From an uncultured Pseudodesulfovibrio sp. (GTDB lineage Bacteria; Desulfobacterota; Desulfovibrionia; Desulfovibrionales; Desulfovibrionaceae), in the NCBI RefSeq assembly GCF_963675635.1, contig NZ_OY776488.1, forward strand, positions 1,339,501 through 1,403,500: a stretch of 64,000 bases of DNA, given 5' to 3'. This document shows positions 61,494 through 64,000 of this stretch, piece by piece. Made by a program: the position numbers and the translations under genes. Each line of letters starts with the position of its first letter. Positions within the stretch are counted from its first letter, which is position 1. The notes beneath the pieces are model-generated. The model searched no databases. It saw only the letters and a list, made by a program, of their open reading frames with translations, and was not told where the DNA came from.

Positions 61494-62924
61494 TTATTTC
61501 TTAACTCTACCGTAAACGTCGTCAAATCGAACAATATCATCCTCTTCGAGATACGGACCACTTTGAATTTCTATGATATTGAGCGGCACCTTGCCAGGAT
61601 TGGCCAGTCGGTGCTGAGAAGCCTTGGGGATGTCAACGGATTGATTCTCCACCAAAACACGCGGTTCATTATTCACTTCCACCTCTGCCGTTCCGTCCAC
61701 CACAACCCAGTGCTCGCTGCGGTGATGATGCATCTGGGAACTCAGCCTGGCCCCTGGATTGACCTGAATACGCTTGATTTTATAATGCGACCCTTCTTCG
61801 AGTACGATGTAATTCCCCCAGGGACGATAAACCGTGGGATGACTCTCTACAAGCTGACTTCCTTCGGCCTTGAGGGTATCCACCACGTCGCGCACGGCCT
61901 GAACCCGTTCCATGGTACAGGTCAAGGTGGCATCACGGGTCTGGATCATTATCATGTCAGAGACACCAACAACCGCGAGCTTGCCACCTTCACTGATAAG
62001 CAATGAGTTCTTGCAGTCCATGGCCAGGACATCACCCTGGATCACATTTCCATTTTCGTCCTTATCGCCAAGACGATACATGGCCTCCCAACTGCCAAGG
62101 TCGTCCCAATCAAAGCCAGCACGGATCACAGCGATATTGTCGATCTTCTCGACAACCCCATAATCAACTGAAATATTTGGAATATCACGATACCCCTGCA
62201 CAAGTGGCGTCGTATCCCGTTCCATCCACCAGTTCCATAGAACTGGTTCGCATTTAGCGACCTGCGTCAAAAAATGTTTGGCAGAAAACAGGAACATACC
62301 ACTATTCCAATAATGGCTGTCTTCTCGAACGAACTTCTCAGCCAAAACGTATTCGGGCTTCTCCACAAAACCATCCACCGCATGAACTCCGAGGTCCAAC
62401 TCTTCGCCCAACGCGATATAACCGTATCCGGTCTCGGGCTTGCGAGGCTTGACACCGAAGGTGACAAAACGCTTATCAGCCGCCAGAAACGAAGCCTTGA
62501 CCAAGTCCCGCACCCAGGCATCACCGTCACTGACGAGATGATCGGACGGAAAAACCGCAGCCAATGCCGTTGGATCGGCTTCAACGACCTTATCCAGTCC
62601 GAGCATGATGGCAGGCAGTGTATTTCTGCCCAAAGGTTCGGCCAAAACCTGACCTTTCAAGTCCGTATTGAGGGCCTCCACCTGTTTACGCACCTCGAAA
62701 ACGTGTTCTTCATTAGTCACGACCCAAATATGGGAAGGCGGAAACGCTTCAAGTACCCTGGACACGGTTTGCTGCAAAAGAGTACTTTTGCCACCCAAAA
62801 CGAGCAGTTGCTTTGGTAGAAGATTTCTACTGAGAGGCCACAACCGTGTCCCGGAACCACCCGCAAGGATGATCGCATGACAGGGACGGGCAAATTCTGC
62901 CTGGAATTGTTTTATTTCGGGCAT
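61494..62924 (-). CDS. manC: Mannose-1-phosphate guanylyltransferase / mannose-6-phosphate isomerase
   Basis: The 476-residue protein starts at 62924, after GAGG; a longer frame begins at a TTG inside rfbC. The nucleotidyltransferase motif GGSGTRLWPLSR is near residue 22 and the C-terminal cupin-type isomerase domain (VNPGARLSSQMHHHRSEHW) completes the bifunctional ManC type. It makes GDP-mannose for surface polysaccharide. It starts four bases after the rfbC stop, so the two form an operon. Confidence 0.95.
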   Translation of the reverse strand: MPEIKQFQAEFARPCHAIILAGGSGTRLWPLSRNLLPKQLLVLGGKSTLLQQTVSRVLEAFPPSHIWVVTNEEHVFEVRKQVEALNTDLKGQVLAEPLGRNTLPAIMLGLDKVVEADPTALAAVFPSDHLVSDGDAWVRDLVKASFLAADKRFVTFGVKPRKPETGYGYIALGEELDLGVHAVDGFVEKPEYVLAEKFVREDSHYWNSGMFLFSAKHFLTQVAKCEPVLWNWWMERDTTPLVQGYRDIPNISVDYGVVEKIDNIAVIRAGFDWDDLGSWEAMYRLGDKDENGNVIQGDVLAMDCKNSLLISEGGKLAVVGVSDMIMIQTRDATLTCTMERVQAVRDVVDTLKAEGSQLVESHPTVYRPWGNYIVLEEGSHYKIKRIQVNPGARLSSQMHHHRSEHWVVVDGTAEVEVNNEPRVLVENQSVDIPKASQHRLANPGKVPLNIIEIQSGPYLEEDDIVRFDDVYGRVKK

Positions 62925-62928
62925 ATTG

Positions 62929-63498
62929 CTAAACCTCAAAGTTGAAGGGGGAATCAAAGTTTGCCAAACGGGGCAATCGTTTGTCTTTTTCAGAAAGGAT
63001 CGGCCTACGATCAGCCAAAGCTGCAGCCCAATTTACACCAATATCAGGATCATCCCAGGCGATACCGCCGTCGTGATCAGGGGAATACGGTGCATCGACC
63101 TTATATTGAAATTCTGTATCGGGCATAATGGTGACATACCCGTGCGCAAAGCCCGCAGGTATGAACATGCGCTTGAAATTCGCACTGCTGAGAACAACAT
63201 GCTGCCATTTACCGAATGTGGGAGATCCCTTACGCAGGTCAACCGCCACATCCATAACCGCTCCACGCGTAACCCAGACCAGCTTAGCCTGTGCTTTGGG
63301 GGGTGTCTGAAAATGCAAACCACGCAGTACTCCCGTATCTCGCGAGTAAGCGTGATTATCCTGCATAAAATCACATGAAATACCAATACGTTCAAACGCA
63401 TCGCGGTTATAGCTTTCCAGAAAAAAACCCCGCTCGTCCTGAAATACTTTGGGTGTCAAAACGAGAAGGCCGGGAAATTCGGTTTCATGGACTTGCAT
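62929..63498 (-). CDS. rfbC: dTDP-4-dehydrorhamnose 3,5-epimerase
   Basis: The 189-residue protein starts at 63498 after AAGGAGAGG. It has the RmlC cupin motifs RGLHFQTPPKAQAKLV and FIPAGFAHGYV, with the catalytic histidine in the first. It epimerises the keto-sugar intermediate of dTDP-L-rhamnose synthesis. The other rml genes are not in the window. It pairs with manC for nucleotide-sugar supply. Confidence 0.95.
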   Translation of the reverse strand: MQVHETEFPGLLVLTPKVFQDERGFFLESYNRDAFERIGISCDFMQDNHAYSRDTGVLRGLHFQTPPKAQAKLVWVTRGAVMDVAVDLRKGSPTFGKWQHVVLSSANFKRMFIPAGFAHGYVTIMPDTEFQYKVDAPYSPDHDGGIAWDDPDIGVNWAAALADRRPILSEKDKRLPRLANFDSPFNFEV

Positions 63499-63694
63499 CC
63501 ACCTCTCCTTGCTCTCTTTACTTCGATAAAACGTACTCGTGATCATGTAGCCGAGATCGCATGCGGACACAAGCCCAACCCTCTTTTCAATTGACATAAA
63601 AGAAAAAAAAGGGATTCCTCAGTTCACATTTCTCTTTCAGTTTGGTAGATCCTCTTTCAAGACACTCACTTCAGCGGATCAAGGATACGATTGC

Positions 63695-64000
63695 ATGAAT
63701 TTCCTGGACATCATTCTCATCTGCATTATTGCTCTCTTTCTCCTGCGGGGATTCTTCCGGGGACTGATTCAGGAAGTCCTCTCACTTATCGCCGTCATTC
63801 TGGCCCTTTATCTGGCCTCCAACTTCGACCACCTGATCGCGCCACATCTGGAGCTTTACATAAAGAACTCCATTACGGTGAGTGCAGTGTCATACGCCCT
63901 GATTTTCATTGGCACGCTCGTCGTGTTCTGGCTGATCACAAAACTTATTCGGTCAGTCCTGGAACTCTCGCTTTTGGGTTGGGTCGACCGAACGGCAGGT
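63695..64000 (+). CDS. CvpA-family membrane protein (partial)
   Basis: The first 102 codons lie in the window; the gene runs past the end. The sequence begins MNFLDIILICIIALFLLRGF and has the typical GFFRGLIQEV of CvpA after the first membrane segment, followed by at least two more hydrophobic segments. CvpA-family proteins are small inner-membrane proteins linked in E. coli to colicin V production and envelope stress. AAGGA lies nine bases before the ATG. Confidence 0.82.
   Translation, partial: MNFLDIILICIIALFLLRGFFRGLIQEVLSLIAVILALYLASNFDHLIAPHLELYIKNSITVSAVSYALIFIGTLVVFWLITKLIRSVLELSLLGWVDRTAG

Noticed and set aside
1-64000. tRNA, rRNA, CRISPR, insertion sequence or prophage
   Set aside because: I scanned the intergenic regions by eye and saw no T-loop pattern, regular repeat-spacer series, transposase or phage gene.

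Overview
The window looks like chromosomal DNA of a sulfate-reducing deltaproteobacterium of the Desulfovibrionaceae type (Desulfovibrio or Pseudodesulfovibrio-like). Four things point there: a periplasmic tetraheme cytochrome c3 gene, a complete qrcABCD membrane complex, [FeFe]-hydrogenase maturation genes beside aspartate ammonia-lyase, and a four-subunit 2-oxoacid:ferredoxin oxidoreductase. This is inferred from gene content; no 16S gene is present. I see no tRNA, rRNA, insertion sequence, prophage, CRISPR array or replication origin, and gene order reads as ordinary core chromosome.

Layout. Bases 1-3.4 kb: the end of aspA, an unassigned protein, hydE and hydF on the + strand. 3.4-8.8 kb: a DUF523/DUF1722 protein, a nickel superoxide dismutase with its own signal peptide, two exported proteins and a family 2 glycosyltransferase. 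8.9-13.9 kb: L-serine dehydratase, then an amino-acid ABC transporter whose two permeases are fused. 14.1-18.4 kb: cytochrome c3 behind a near-consensus sigma-54 promoter, then rsh and an orphan peptide-binding lipoprotein. 18.6-23.5 kb: a SWIM/SNF2 helicase, a membrane protein and a SIMPL protein. 23.7-27.8 kb: an aapJQMP-type amino-acid transporter. 28-31 kb: proVWX for glycine betaine. 31.8-39.1 kb, minus strand: motA, motB, a PilZ protein, biotin carboxylase, a fused carboxyltransferase, a biotinyl-like protein, a small protein and ssb. 39.1-40.7 kb: purine nucleoside phosphorylase and a FlgO-like lipoprotein. 40.8-44.6 kb: korDABC and an isolated cbiC. 44.7-47.8 kb: a third amino-acid transporter. 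48.1-51.7 kb: a TAXI-TRAP transporter. 52.0-56.1 kb: an ATP-grasp / aminomutase-like radical SAM / M20 peptidase operon. 56.5-61.3 kb: qrcABCD. 61.5-64 kb: manC, rfbC and the start of a cvpA-like gene.

How it fits together. Energy genes (cytochrome c3, Qrc, Kor, hydrogenase maturation) describe periplasmic electron transfer to menaquinone and low-potential ferredoxin metabolism. Five transport systems for amino acids, betaine and a TRAP substrate, together with serine dehydratase, suggest strong scavenging and osmoadaptation. In all four transporter operons where a solute-binding-protein gene directly precedes a permease gene, a stable hairpin separates the two, probably to raise binding-protein expression.

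The best candidate for an undescribed system is the operon at 52027-56136. Its aminomutase-like enzyme keeps the radical SAM cysteines and the PLP lysine but appears to have lost both aspartates that hold the lysine side chain in lysine 2,3-aminomutase. It is translationally coupled to an ATP-grasp ligase and an M20 peptidase, which suggests synthesis and turnover of a small amide or peptide containing a beta-amino acid. Function, substrate and product are inference.
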